NCBI GenBank assembly: GCA_036435485.1
Contig: CM071596.1
Span: 65,273,001-65,337,000, forward strand
From: Saposhnikovia divaricata
Taxonomy: Eukaryota > Streptophyta > Magnoliopsida > Apiales > Apiaceae
DNA: 64,000 bases
Reading direction: 5' to 3'
In this document: one piece after another, positions 46,501 to 56,240 of the stretch
Numbering within the stretch: position 1 is the stretch's first letter
Layout of the letters: every line of letters starts with the position of its first letter
Made by a program: the position numbers and the translations under genes
The notes under the pieces: generated by a model
What the model was told of the DNA's origin: nothing
Databases searched by the model: none
Seen by the model: the letters and a program-made list of their open reading frames with translations, nothing else

Positions 46501-46854
46501 TCAATCTCCACATCTACAGCTGAAGCAGAGTATATTGCAGCTGGTAGCTGTTGTGCACAGATCTTATGGATGAAGAATCAATTGCTGGATTATGGATTGA
46601 GGTACAGTAATATACCTATTTACTGTGATAACCAAAGTGCTATTGCTATGACAGGTAATCCAGTACAGCATTCAATGACCAAGCACATCAGCATAAGGTA
46701 CCACTTCATCAGAGAACATGTGGAAGAAGGAAATATTGAACTACATTTTGTCTCTACAGAACAACAGCTTGCAGATATCTTCACTAAACCATTGAGTGAA
46801 GCTACATTTACAAGGCTGGTTAATGAACTAGGAATGATCTCTGGTTCTGACTAG
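43525..46854 (+). CDS. pol: Copia Pol polyprotein: protease, integrase, RT, RNase H
   Basis: The frame is open for 1,110 codons after a TGA at 43522-43524 and has no ATG of its own at the start, so it must be reached from gag. Domains in order: aspartic protease DSGCSGHMTG (residues 12-21); integrase HHCC finger (about 140-185, ending CDSCQKAK); integrase core with D in HVDLFGP (205), D in SDNGTEF (270) and E in GVVERKNR (about 303); a low-complexity S/E/N/D-rich linker (about 440-560); reverse transcriptase (about 630-860) with KARLVAKGY, QMDVKSAFLNG and catalytic YVDD near 795; RNase H (about 950-1085) with GYSDADFAG, EAEY and CDNQSAI. All key residues are present, so the enzyme set looks intact. 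Gag and Pol lie in different frames. Confidence 0.95.
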   Translation: MQGNREATLVVDSGCSGHMTGNKALLSEYEEKAGRKVSYGDGNIGRTLGYGNINLGNVIINNVAHVPGLKHDLLSVSQICDKGYHVDFQPEYCEVISKSTGKVVLVGHRQNNIYEIKLLMDSVGKAVCLSTRMSSEESWKWHKKLSHLNLNNINELIRKDLVRGLPKTLLNVDGLCDSCQKAKQRKSSFKSKTEFSITDPYHLLHVDLFGPVNVMSIARKKYALVIVDEYTRFTWVYFLAKKDETASTLMEHVKLLDKGSSNKVRIIRSDNGTEFRNATMEEFCKDNGVKQEFSAPGTPQQNGVVERKNRTLIEAARTMLDEAKLPTYFWAEAVQTACFTQNATLINKHGKTPYEMVKKKKPNLKYFHIFGCKCFVLKTHPEQLTKFELKADEGIFVGYPLSTKAFRVYNLRTKVIMESIHVSFDDKKITGLEDKDEYDQLNFENEVLNSDEGNSDETILTDSVETNSEPLLVNSGETSQSQQKGEPVEGEHDQDEDSNTDTESTEKSGSNSDASNSENSNSDSGQSSSGGVSENEDRSQQNQESMDQGGGSHADRSHLPSARKWTKSHTPDLIIGDPDAKVKTRSATASECLFHAFLSKNEPKKVEEALQDADWITAMQEELNEFERNEVWTLAPRPKNRSIVGTKWVFRNKTDSEGVITRNKARLVAKGYSQQEGIDYDETFAPVARLEAIRIFLAYASHKKFKVFQMDVKSAFLNGKLEEEVFVEQPPGFVDPKYPDYVYRLDKALYGLKQAPRAWYETLAQFLLESGFNRGTIDKTLFYFNQGSDLLLVQIYVDDIIFGSTNDKLCKKFAKLMQSRYQMSMMGELSYFVGLQVKQTEDGIFINQEKYTRNLLKKFGMLDCSSASTPMATATKLDKDTGVSVDMTNYRGMIGSLLYLTASRPDIMYATCLCARFQADPREPHLTAVKRIFKYLKGTISLGLWYPRESDFKLLGYSDADFAGCKVDRKSTSGSCQFLGDRLVSWYSKKQKSISTSTAEAEYIAAGSCCAQILWMKNQLLDYGLRYSNIPIYCDNQSAIAMTGNPVQHSMTKHISIRYHFIREHVEEGNIELHFVSTEQQLADIFTKPLSEATFTRLVNELGMISGSD

Positions 46855-47999
46855 AAATGTTGGTTAGATTCAAACTTTACTTATGTGATGTATTAATCAT
46901 ATTTCCTGATTGGTTAAATGTTGAGTAAGCTCTGTTGATTAAACTCTGTTATGCATACTCTGCTAAACTCTGTCAGCATGTCTGTATGTCATACACTGTT
47001 AATAAGTTTGATAAACTCTGTGAACTTTGAGTTGATTTTTGTCTGAATGAAAACACCAATGAAGAAATATGTATGAAACATGATTCTCAGCAATTAATCA
47101 TGAATCTTTCTGAGTTATTGAGATATAATCTTAGATTGTGCAGAAAGTTAACACAGCATGATACTGGCTCATATTTATAGCATCTCTTAGTTTATTTTGT
47201 CCTAAACTCTGAGTCTATAAATACTGTGTGCATTACCTTTCATGAAGAACTACTGATGTTGATGAACTCTAAACTCTGTTAGTTATACTCTGATAAAATA
47301 AAATGTTTACTGCAATACCCCAAAGAAAATGTATATAGGTTATTATACTCCTTTGAGATTATGTTGGATACTAGGATGACCCAGGAACCTATTGGTATAT
47401 AATATGTGCTAAAATTCTCTGATTTTTGGTGACTAGTTAAATACTAGGATGACCCAGGAACTTATCAAAATGATAAGGGCTAAAATTTTTGAATTTTTGG
47501 TGACTGGTTCCAACCTCTGATTACTGGAATGAAAAATAAAAAAAAATAAAAAAAAATGAAAAAAAAAATGAAAAAAAAATGTGTATATAAAGGGGGTATA
47601 AAATAAAAATTACTGTATAAAGTTTGATTACTTCAGAGTTTAGCTTTCATCATACAGTCAGTGTTTACTATGACAGTTTGTGCATCCAGTGTTTATTGAT
47701 TTACTTTATGGATTTTATGAAAAATTAGATGCTCTAAAAATTGACTTAGTAAACTCTGCTTCACACACACAAATACTCACAACTGTGCAATTTATGAAAG
47801 GGTTTCGGTGATAAAGTTGGAGAATTGACAAACGCTGTTGATTCGTGATTTGTACTCTAAGGTAAATTTTCACTTGGACAATTTGAAAGTCTTGGAGTAA
47901 GTAGGGTTTTTGACAACTGTTAATCAGTGGATAGTTGATGAATGTGTTCTTTATATGATTACTTTAATTAGTTTTCATATTCACTTCTTGATGTATTTT
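46855..47999 (+). other. Copia spacer downstream of pol, with octamer cluster and internal TATA
   Basis: AAACTCTG occurs at 46941, 46965, 47013, 47204, 47271 and 47751, and CAGAGTTT at 47634. A 73-bp direct duplication begins ATACTAGGATGACCCAGGAA at 47368 and 47441. An A-rich run at 47526-47580 leads into TATATAAAGG at 47583 and TATAAAAT at 47597. No ORF is seen. Confidence 0.7.
47583..47606 (+). promoter_or_regulatory. Possible internal promoter of the copia element
   Basis: Two good TATA boxes (TATATAAAGG and TATAAAAT) lie on the sense strand, 1.5 kb before the extra gene. They could drive a subgenomic mRNA for it. No transcript evidence is available. Confidence 0.35.
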
Positions 48000-48265
48000 C
48001 TTGAAGAACAGTTCATATAACACAAATAAAAGTTGCAGAACACAATGAATATGATTAGAAAAACAAAATTTTCATTGATAATAAAGAAAGAGATTACAAG
48101 CAAATATTACATCTTTTTGTTCTCTCTATCTGCTAATCTATTCAACAGGAAAGTAAAAGGTCCGTCCACACCACTCCATTGTTAGCAAAAATTCCCAGAT
48201 CCCATCTTTGCCACTTTGTTTGGGTGGAAGTTGAAGGGATAAGGTTATTTTTGCTGACATATTCA

Positions 48266-48523
48266 TTAACAATGGTTGGTGGTGGTGGATAAGGATGCCT
48301 TCGAGGAGAGCCATGCCAATGTTGCTTGGAGGGCAGCATCGATGTCGATCACCCTTGCAGGCTTCTCTCTCTCGAGCTCTTCCAAACCAGCATCCATTTG
48401 CAGCCACAGCGTCTCAAGATGCCTTTCCCACTCAAACGCTTCAAATTCTTCACGCGTATAGCTGAAGATGTCCCTATTCTCGACAAGATGAAGGTTTTTC
48501 TCTTTAATGGTAAGGTTAGCCAT
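48266..48523 (-). CDS. Antisense ORF inside the copia element, 85 residues
   Basis: It lies on the strand opposite to gag-pol, between pol and the extra gene. The ATG at 48523 sits in a strong plant context (AACAATGGCT: A at -3, G at +4). A TATA-like CTATTTAAGG on the same strand lies at 48620-48629, about 100 bases upstream, and the sequence between looks like a short leader. Downstream, TTTATTATCAATGAAAATT (about 48060-48085 read on the minus strand) could be a 3' processing region. The protein is acidic and helical-looking, with E/L-rich segments (SYTREEFEAFEWERHLETLW, AGLEELEREK) and no membrane segment. I do not recognise a family. It may be a real accessory gene or a captured host gene; other frames over its 3' part are also open, so the end could be altered by a frameshift. 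Confidence 0.45.
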   Translation of the reverse strand: MANLTIKEKNLHLVENRDIFSYTREEFEAFEWERHLETLWLQMDAGLEELEREKPARVIDIDAALQATLAWLSSKASLSTTTNHC

Positions 48524-48619
48524 TGTTTTTCAAGAGTATTTGGTTTGAAGGGTTTGTGATTTTACAGGGGAGACTGAAAGGTTAAAGGTTTAATGAAATA
48601 ATCTGAGCAAGTCTCTAGG

Positions 48620-48629
48620 CCTTAAATAG
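48620..48629 (-). promoter_or_regulatory. TATA-like box upstream of the antisense ORF
   Basis: CTATTTAAGG on the minus strand lies about 100 bases before the antisense ATG. Confidence 0.35.
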
Positions 48630-48639
48630 AGATGGGTAA

Positions 48640-49058
48640 GAACGAAGTCCTTAATCGCTTCGTATTCTGGTTATTAAAGGCAACAGGTAAACGATTCAAA
48701 TTCTGATGTTACTTGGGTCCAGATATTTTTAAAAGAGTATTATTTGATTTTTGTTAAAATCAAATATTTTAATGTTTTAATTTTTAATATACTCTTTTTA
48801 AAAATAGGCGCACATGACCCACTCGCCTTTAATGTGTCCCACTTACCTATTATCGTGTCCCACTTCACATTAATCAAGGAACTGATTGACTGTTTGTTAC
48901 ATAAGAGATTGAGTTTTTCATTAATTTAATCAATTTTGTGTCCAAACGAGTTTGCTTTACTCTTACTCTCACAGTTTTCTTATTTCTCTCTTGGGCACTC
49001 ACGCAAACACCTTTTCTACATACATATCTTTTGGAAATTCTTGGAAATTCTTAACTCA
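48640..49058 (+). other. Leader region of the extra copia gene
   Basis: AT-rich DNA passes at about 48930 into a pyrimidine-rich, leader-like stretch ending CTTAACTCAATGGC at the ATG. GGAAATTCTT is duplicated in tandem just before it (about 49032-49051). The divergent layout with the antisense ORF leaves about 535 bases between the two start codons. Confidence 0.4.
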
Positions 49059-52000
49059 ATGGCATCGAAAGCATTCACTGCTCTTGGCTTACGGTTTGTT
49101 CCTAATAACTATGAAGCTCCACTCTATCATGAACGCGTTCCAGAATCGTTTCATCTCATGCAGAACTTTTTGAGGGATTCAGAGATTGGACAAGCTCTGA
49201 CTGGACCTGCTACTCTTTCTGCGTCTCAAATTGTTTCATTCTGGCAGAATTCAGTTTATGTGGATGGAAGAGAAAGTGGAACTCCTACCATTATCTTCAC
49301 TTACGAAGACCAAGATCATGTGATTACTCCACAGACTGTACGAGATACAATGGGGTTTGATACACATACTTCTTATACTCTCGTTAATGAAACTTATCTG
49401 AGAGAGATGCTACAAGAGATAGGTTACATGGAATCTCTTGACAAGCTCGGCAGTATAAAAAGGCCAAATCTCAGAAAAGAATGGAATTTCTTCTTTGATT
49501 GAATAACGAGGACGTTCCAGAAGAAAGTCACAAACTGGGATGCCATTCCAATAGACAGTCTTCAAATCGGGTATTCTCTGCTCTATGGTTCTAATTTTGA
49601 TTTTGGTCGACATGTTTTGATGAGCTTAGGTGATAAATTGTCAGAGTCTACCACTGTCTATTATGCTCGTTTCTGTCAAATGTTGTTCAATGCATGTGTA
49701 CCTGGTCTTGAAATTGATGAAACTGATGAAATTGATCCGTTTAGAGTCAATAAGCGCATATTCTCTGATATGACTAACAAGGATGTTGGTAAAGAAAATC
49801 TTCCTGAGTTTGTCATGCCTCTTGCTCTACGAAATTTTATAAATCAACCACAAGAACCACAAGAAGACCAACAGGAACCACAACACGATGCACCACAACA
49901 AGATGAACCTGAACAAGAACCACATCAACCTGAACCACACCCTGAACCTCAACCAGAACCAAACACTGAATCACCTACAAAGCAACCTTCACCCACTTCA
50001 AACACAAACTCTGATTCGTCACAATCTCCACCAACATCACAGTCTAGAATGCAAAGAGTTAAGAAGGCAGTTACTAAACGACGTGCAAGTCTAAAGCAGG
50101 CAGAAGAGACACAAAGCAAATCAAAACGGAAATCTCCTGAAGCTGTTTACACTAGAAGGGGGAAAAGAATGAAAGCTCGGGCAAACATATCTAAGTCACT
50201 CTCAGTGGTAGAACAAACTCCACCAACTAGTGAAGAGGATTCAGATAATGTACCTCTAGCGAAACGAAGAAAAGTAATATTCTCTGATTCTGTGGATGAA
50301 GATATTGAAGCTCCAGAGGTTGTTTCACAGCAAACACCTCCTGTTGAGGTTGAGAAAGATGCAATACCTGCAGAGGATGTAATACCTGCAGAGGATGTAA
50401 TGCCTGTAGAGGATAAAATGCCTGCAGAAGAGGATGCGAGAGATGGTGTTTCTCCAATAAATGATGTTCCTAATTCATTTATGCCATTCTCTGATCCTAT
50501 CTTTGATATTGGTGTAGCTGATCAACCTACGTCTGTTCCTTCTGAAGCTGTGGCATCTCATACTGAGATATTATCTGATGCTCACCACACTGTTGAAGAA
50601 GGTGAAGAAATTGATCAGGGAACCAAAGTCATTTCTCAGTCAATGCTTGTTGCAGAGCCTGAGCAACATGAAGAAAATCCTGAAAAGCCTACAGAAGATA
50701 TTGCTAAACCTATGGCTGAAGATGAACCAGTTAAAGCTACAAGTGTTGAAGCTGAAGGTGACAGTAGTGCAAACTCTGATACTTCTCTGAGTGCACCAGT
50801 ACAAACTGATGATAAACATACACCTTTTTCTCAACCTTGTACTTCTCATGAAGTTGAGAGAGCACAATTTGCCAAGAATGTTACTGAATGGTACAAAGAA
50901 GATTGTATTTTTCCACCAGGAAGAGCAGCTAAGTTTGTTAAGCAAAGTGCTGATACTCTCTCTAATCCAGAGATTCTTTCTTGCTGGAAAGCAACTATAG
51001 TTCAAGTTAAAACTCTGGATAGACGATTTGATGATACTAATTTGGCAATCACTTCTTTGCGAAATGAGGTTGTAGCTAGAGAGATGAAAATGGAAACACA
51101 TTCAAAACTAGTGACTACAAAATTCTCTAAAGCTCAAGACAATATCCTTGCTAGACTGAGTAAAGTTGAAGAGAATCAGTCTGATTTATCTGCTAAAATT
51201 GATTCTATTTCTACCTCCCTGGAGTTAATTACTTCTATCCTTATGCCTGATGATGTCAAAAAGGGGGAGAGAGTTGTCAGAAGGGATAGTGCTGGAGATG
51301 GAGGGGCAAGTAACAAAGGAAAGAAAAAGGCTGAAGAGGTTCAAACTCTGAGAACTAGTAAGTCATCCAAATCACAGTCTGTTGGGAGAAATACTGATAC
51401 TCAAGGAACTTCAAGGACCAAGAGTTTACTGTTATCTTCAAATCCACAAACTGATGAAGAGTTGGCTGCTAAGTTGTTCATTGAAGAGAATGAGGAAGGA
51501 GTAACGATTGAGGACATTGAAGCTGAGGAAAAGAGTTTACAAGAAGAACATCTTAAAGCTTTAAAGTCTGATAAGGTACAAAGAGGAAAAGCTCCTAGAC
51601 CTGTTGTTAAAGGTGTTGTGATCAGAGAGAGGACTGATGTTAGTCAAAGTTCTCGGTTCTCAAAGGAAGCAATTACAGCAGAGGCTAAACTTAAGCTAAA
51701 AGGCATTGAAGGTGAAAGTTCACAGAAGAAAGTTACAACTTCTGTTGCATCTCAAGCAATGATCACACCTTTACACTCTTCACAGTTAAAATCTGTTTTT
51801 GGTAAAGGAAGAATTTCTGATCCAAATGTGTTATCTGGAGTCTCAATGAATATTTCTGATGGAAAAGCTTTATCTGGCAAGATTGGAAATAATAAGGCTG
51901 GACTAGGTTCACATAGAGACAGAAGGCAATATACTGGTCCTAGAGATCCTTCTTCACTGGCTGTTCCAGGTCGTGGTGTTCCTCAAGAGAGTCTGGATAG

Positions 52001-52562
52001 ACTGGAATCAGTGCAGTTGGTTCATCAGAAGAGTTTAGACAAAGATTTTCTTCTATACTTCATGGCTGATGGGATAGTATTCAAAGTTGGTGAGGATGAT
52101 ATCGGCTTGAAATATTGGGAAGAACTAGAGTATGTTCTATATCTTCTCAAAGTGAATAGTCGAAGGACTCAATCAGTTGCCAATGTACTCAGACAGAAGA
52201 TGACTCAGAATCTGGCAATTAGAGGACAGAAATACAACAGCAGATATATTCCTAAGTACAGGGATTACCAAGGCAATCTCATTGAAATGAAGAAAGGTAC
52301 TGCAAAGTTAAAAACTGATTTGGGAATCACAGTACTTGACTTCAATACTCAGGCAGAAAAATTCAGATTTATCAGACTGGGTAATGAAATGAGAAGAAAC
52401 AAGATTTATGATCTTAGGGCTGCTATTTATCAAACAGATGAAAGTGATCCTCAACTCAGAGAAATCAAAGAAGCAATGAAGATTGAACTTGAAAATGCAG
52501 AAAGAAGATTGCTGATTGATTATCTCAGAACCATGCCAGATCTTGAAATGATTAGAGATTAA
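49059..52562 (+). pseudogene. Extra gene in the env position of the copia element, ~1,167 codons, one internal stop
   Basis: The frame runs from ATG 49059 (MASKAFTALGL) to TAA 52560-52562, interrupted only by TGA at 49500-49502 (codon 148). Beyond that stop the same frame continues immediately. Codons 1 to about 230 form a folded-looking domain that I associate from memory with proteins annotated as plant transposon protein near retroelements. Then comes a P/Q/E-rich repeat (about codons 260-310), basic clusters including LAKRRKV near codon 400, AEDV-type repeats (about 425-450), a coiled coil (about 648-728) and a conserved-looking C-terminal domain (about 960-1165). There is no signal peptide or transmembrane stretch, so it is not an obvious envelope protein despite its place. 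One nonsense change makes this copy defective or subject to read-through. Confidence 0.75.
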
Positions 52563-52691
52563 GTTCTGTAAGAATTTTCTTATTCTCTATAGTTTTTAAC
52601 TTAAACTCTGAATCTGTATAAACACTGTATTTATCTATTTGTTTTGACATCATCAATTACTGTCATTAACTTGTACATTTTTGCTAATGAA

Positions 52692-52706
52692 CAAGTTGGG
52701 GGAGAT
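52692..52706 (+). other. Polypurine tract of the copia element
   Basis: AAGTTGGGGGAGAT lies directly before the 3' LTR. GGGGGAG copies also lie inside pol and the extra gene (see findings). Confidence 0.85.
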
Positions 52707-53215
52707 TGTTAAATATAATTGATGTGTTTTAATCAGTGTTTAAGTGTTACAGGGAGTTATCAGAGTTTAGCTGGAAGCAGTCAGAGTTTGCGTAAACTCT
52801 GACAGTTGGAAGCTCGACAGAGTTTGTTAAACTCTGTCTGGAGGAAGCGCGTCTACTGTTCAACAGTGATTAAATATTAATTATGGAAGCGATATCTTTG
52901 AAGATTGGATAGCTATCAAAGAGATCGAGTTGACATAGGAGACGTGTGACAATCTGTAATTGATATCATTGTATAGCTGATTATTAGGAATATCAATTAG
53001 AGATTGTATCGTAGCTGTATGATATATAAATACAGATAGGTTAACCCTAGAAGGGTATCGATAACGAATTATCATTATTGTAACCTAGCAGCTCTTTGTG
53101 ATATTTTTACATCACGAAGAGGGTTTGAAATACAAGAAGTTTTTAAGTGCATAAACGCTTTTACTTGTTAATCTCTCATAAAAAGTTGATTATTATTTGT
53201 GTATTCGGCCTAACA
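52707..53215 (+). repeat. 3' LTR of the copia element
   Basis: The LTR is 509 bp, identical in length to the 5' LTR and differing from it at 52875 and 53175. It carries the same TATA box (53023-53032) and motif hairpins. Confidence 0.97.
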
Positions 53216-53220
53216 AGAGC
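53216..53220. repeat. Target-site duplication of the copia element, right copy
   Basis: AGAGC pairs with 40708-40712. Confidence 0.95.
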
Positions 53221-55240
53221 GATCAGCTAACTGAAGTGACATGTTCGTCGGGTTTGGCTCAGGAAGGCCAAGTTGTAAGAAAACTGAGTATGGCATGAGG
53301 TTGATGCTTGCTCCTAAATCACATAAACATTTGTCAAAAGACAAATTCCCAATGGTGCATGGTATGGTGAAGCTTCCAGGATCTTTTAGCTTAGGCGGTA
53401 ACTTTTGCTGTAATACCGCACTACACTCTTCTGTCAAAGCAACAGTTTCTAATTCCTCTAGTTTTACTTTCCTCGATAGAATGCCCTTCATAAACTTGGC
53501 ATAACTCGGCATTTGTTCCAGGGCTTCAGCAAATGGAATGTTGATATGTAATTTCTTAAAGACTTCAAGAAATTTGCCAAACTGCTTGTCCAGTTTCTGT
53601 TTTTGTAGACGTCGAGGAAATGGCGGAGGTGGATAGACATGCTCTTCTTCTTCTTTCTGTGCAGGGACTGATTGTTTAGGAGGTGGTACACTTTCTTCTA
53701 CCACCGTGCTTGAAATTGGAGCCTTACTCTTGTCCTCGGTGTTTCCCAAGTTCACTTTTTCCGTTTCTTCATCGGGCAGAATTTTATTTGCTCTTTCCAA
53801 TTCAATGCCTTCAGTGACTTTCCCCGATCTTAAAGTGATGGCTTTAATGTGCTCTTGGTTGTCCTTTCTCCCTGGATTAGCTTTAGTATCACTGGGGAGT
53901 GTTCCTTGTGGTCGGTTCATCATGAAACTAGCGAGTTGTCCCAATTGAGTTTCCAGATTTTTAATCGAAGCCGCTTGGCTTTTGGATGCCAACCTCAACT
54001 CCTCCAATTCTGCCTTTTCACTAGAAGATGATTGCCCAGAATTCCCATAGGATTGTTGTTGAAATCCTGGGGGTTGAAATTGTCGTGGGGCATATTGTTG
54101 CTGATATTGGTGCCCCTGCTGTTGCTCGAATCCAGATGGATTATATGGCCTAGCTCCAAACTGCTGATTTTGAAATTATTGGTAGGGCTGATTTAATTGT
54201 TGTGCTCCTCCTTGATTATTGCTCCAACTGAAATTTGGATGATTTCGGTTGTTCGGATGGTAGGCATTTGGAGCTGGCTGTTGCTGTCTTTTGAAATTGC
54301 TTACGAATTGAACCGACTCGTTTGAGATGGCACATTGGTTTGATTCATGTGCGCCCGCACACAACTCACAAACACTGGCAACTTGATGAAATCCTCGTAC
54401 TGTCAAAGAGTCTACTTTCAAGTTCAATGCCTCTAGCTGAGCTGCTAAGGAAGTGGCTGTGTCGACATTAAGAATTCCTGCTACCTTCTGTTGAGGCATT
54501 CTCTGAGTTGGGTTTTGATATTCATTAGCTGCCATCATCTCGATAAGATCGTAGGCTTCCTCATAACTTTTAACCCATAATGCTCCCCCTGAAGCTGCAT
54601 CTACCATTGGCCTTGATTGCATTCCTAGTCCATTATAGAAACAGTTTATGACCATCCAATTTGGCATGCCATGATGAGGGCATTGTCGAAGCATTTCCTT
54701 GTATCTTTCCCACGCTTCACATAAAGATTCACTAGACTGTTGAGAAAATTGCGTGATGGCATTCCTTATAGCTGCAGTCTTTGCCATGGGGAAAAATTTG
54801 CTAAGAAACTTTTGAGCTAGATCAGCCCAAGTGGTGATAGATCCCGGTGGCAGAGAGTGCAACCAACTCTTGGCCTTGTCTCTTAAGGAAAACGGAAAGA
54901 GTCTCAACTTCACAGCATCATCTGACACATTGTTGAATCTAAACGTGTCGCATATTTCTATGAAGTTCCTAATGTGTAAGTTAGGATCTTCCGCTGCAGT
55001 TCCTCCGTACTGTACTTGATTCTGCACCATCTGAATAGTGCTGGATTTAATTTCAAATGTCGGAGCCGCAATTGCTGGACGAATGATACTTGACTGAATG
55101 TCATCAATCTTCTGTTGCGAGTAGTCCATTAAAGCCCTTGCTGCTGCAGGTGCAACTACTTCAGCTTCTCCGTCCATCTTGTGAGTGTTTGATAGTTTAA
55201 GTACTTGCTTGGCTTTTAATGCTTTAGCACGTGTTAGCAT
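53221..55240 (-). pseudogene. gag-pol: Athila gag and protease of the truncated copy, one stop, split by copia
   Basis: One minus-strand frame runs from ATG 55240 (MLTRAKALKAKQ) through the gag capsid region, a CX2CX5HX4C-like cysteine/histidine motif (CELCAGAHESNQC, about 54340-54375), a Q-rich segment (54040-54290), a basic/acidic linker and into the protease motif CDLGASINLMPYSVF at about 53290. A TAA at 54176-54178 interrupts it; the sister copy has CAA there. The copia element then cuts it at 53220, and the continuation is at 40087-40712. It is near-identical to the copy at 59028-64000. Confidence 0.92.
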
Positions 55241-55348
55241 AAAATTCCAAGTATCTGAATACAAATAATCACTTCAAAATATAAGATCAAATGTTCAAGT
55301 CAAACAAATTAACTTCTATTGTAGTAAAACACATAAACAAAATAACAC

Positions 55349-55370
55349 CGAGTCCCCGGCAGCGGCGCCA
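55349..55370 (-). other. Athila primer-binding site
   Basis: Minus-strand TGGCGCCGCTGCCGGGGACT follows GTTTT after the LTR end. It matches the 3' end of aspartate tRNA with little change, as known for Athila elements. Confidence 0.9.
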
Positions 55371-56161
55371 AAAACTTGTTCTCTATTTTCTATACGCAAG
55401 TATACGCAGTCCAAAAGCAATATAGGGAAATAAGGATCGTTCCCACGAAGACTTGGTGTATTTAAGTAAATATGTTTATTCAACAACGTTCGGTTAATTA
55501 TAGAAGCCTGAACAACGAAATGGTTGGTTTGTTCAAATCACAATTAATTAATGAAATAACGACTAAAAATTAATATGATAAAGATTTTATATATGAGATA
55601 AACATGGGATTCTAATTTCATTATTTATTTCATTTAGAATTGATGCCTTAATGTAAAGTGATTCTGATAATTATGAAAGCTAGCCGGGAACACGAAACTA
55701 ATATAAGCGCCTTTCAGCCTAAACTTATATCAAACCATACAAACATCCACTTAAAGAGACAGAAGTTGCGTGGACACCATTTATGTCTAGACCCTATTTG
55801 TCTATAAGATTTGAAAACATAACTGATTTACGAATAAATTCCTTATTTTTGGCTACACAGGGCGATGTGATCCAAAACCCTACCACTAATCGTAATTATA
55901 TAAGAAAATTACGAACCTGTGCTAACATGGCAAATTCTAAATTCTCAAATCCACTTTCGCATTCATTAAGAATTAATAATTTAGATGATAGCTACGCATC
56001 TAATAAATTAAGCACAACCACGTTAGGCAATCAGAAATTTTTATCATAACACAATTTATTAAGGCATCGAATTACTAAATTACGTAAATAAATCCATTAG
56101 AATCCCATGACGGCGATTAGTTCATAATTAAACGAATCGTCATCATGGGATTAATTGAAAT

Positions 56162-56162
56162 C

Positions 56163-56211
<49 letters not shown>

Positions 56212-56240
56212 TAATAATAATACTAATAACAACAATAATA
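56162..56240. repeat. TAA trinucleotide microsatellite in the Athila LTR
   Basis: About 15 perfect AAT units are followed by imperfect ones. The tract lies downstream of the TATA box in LTR orientation. Confidence 0.95.

Larger units (their letters stand above)
40713..53215 (+). mobile_element. Ty1/copia retrotransposon, Sirevirus-like, complex, 12,503 bp
   Basis: The 509-bp LTRs begin TGTTAAAT and end CCTAACA, and are flanked by a 5-bp duplication (AGAGC). Between them are an initiator-Met primer site, gag, pol in the order protease, integrase, reverse transcriptase, RNase H, a 2.2-kb spacer with an antisense ORF, a large extra gene, and a polypurine tract. Integrase before reverse transcriptase defines Ty1/copia. 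The long gag with three zinc knuckles and an extra gene after pol suggest the Sirevirus (SIRE/Maximus) group. LTRs differ at two sites (40881/52875 and 41181/53175), so the insertion is recent. It sits inside the protease region of an Athila element. Confidence 0.95.

Noticed and set aside
48138..48407. Second antisense frame overlapping the 85-codon ORF
   Set aside because: The composition shows no protein-like pattern; it might be a frameshifted tail of the antisense gene but cannot be supported alone.
48936..49058. Upstream extension of the extra copia gene
   Set aside because: The extension begins with TTG, not ATG; the first in-frame ATG in good context is at 49059.
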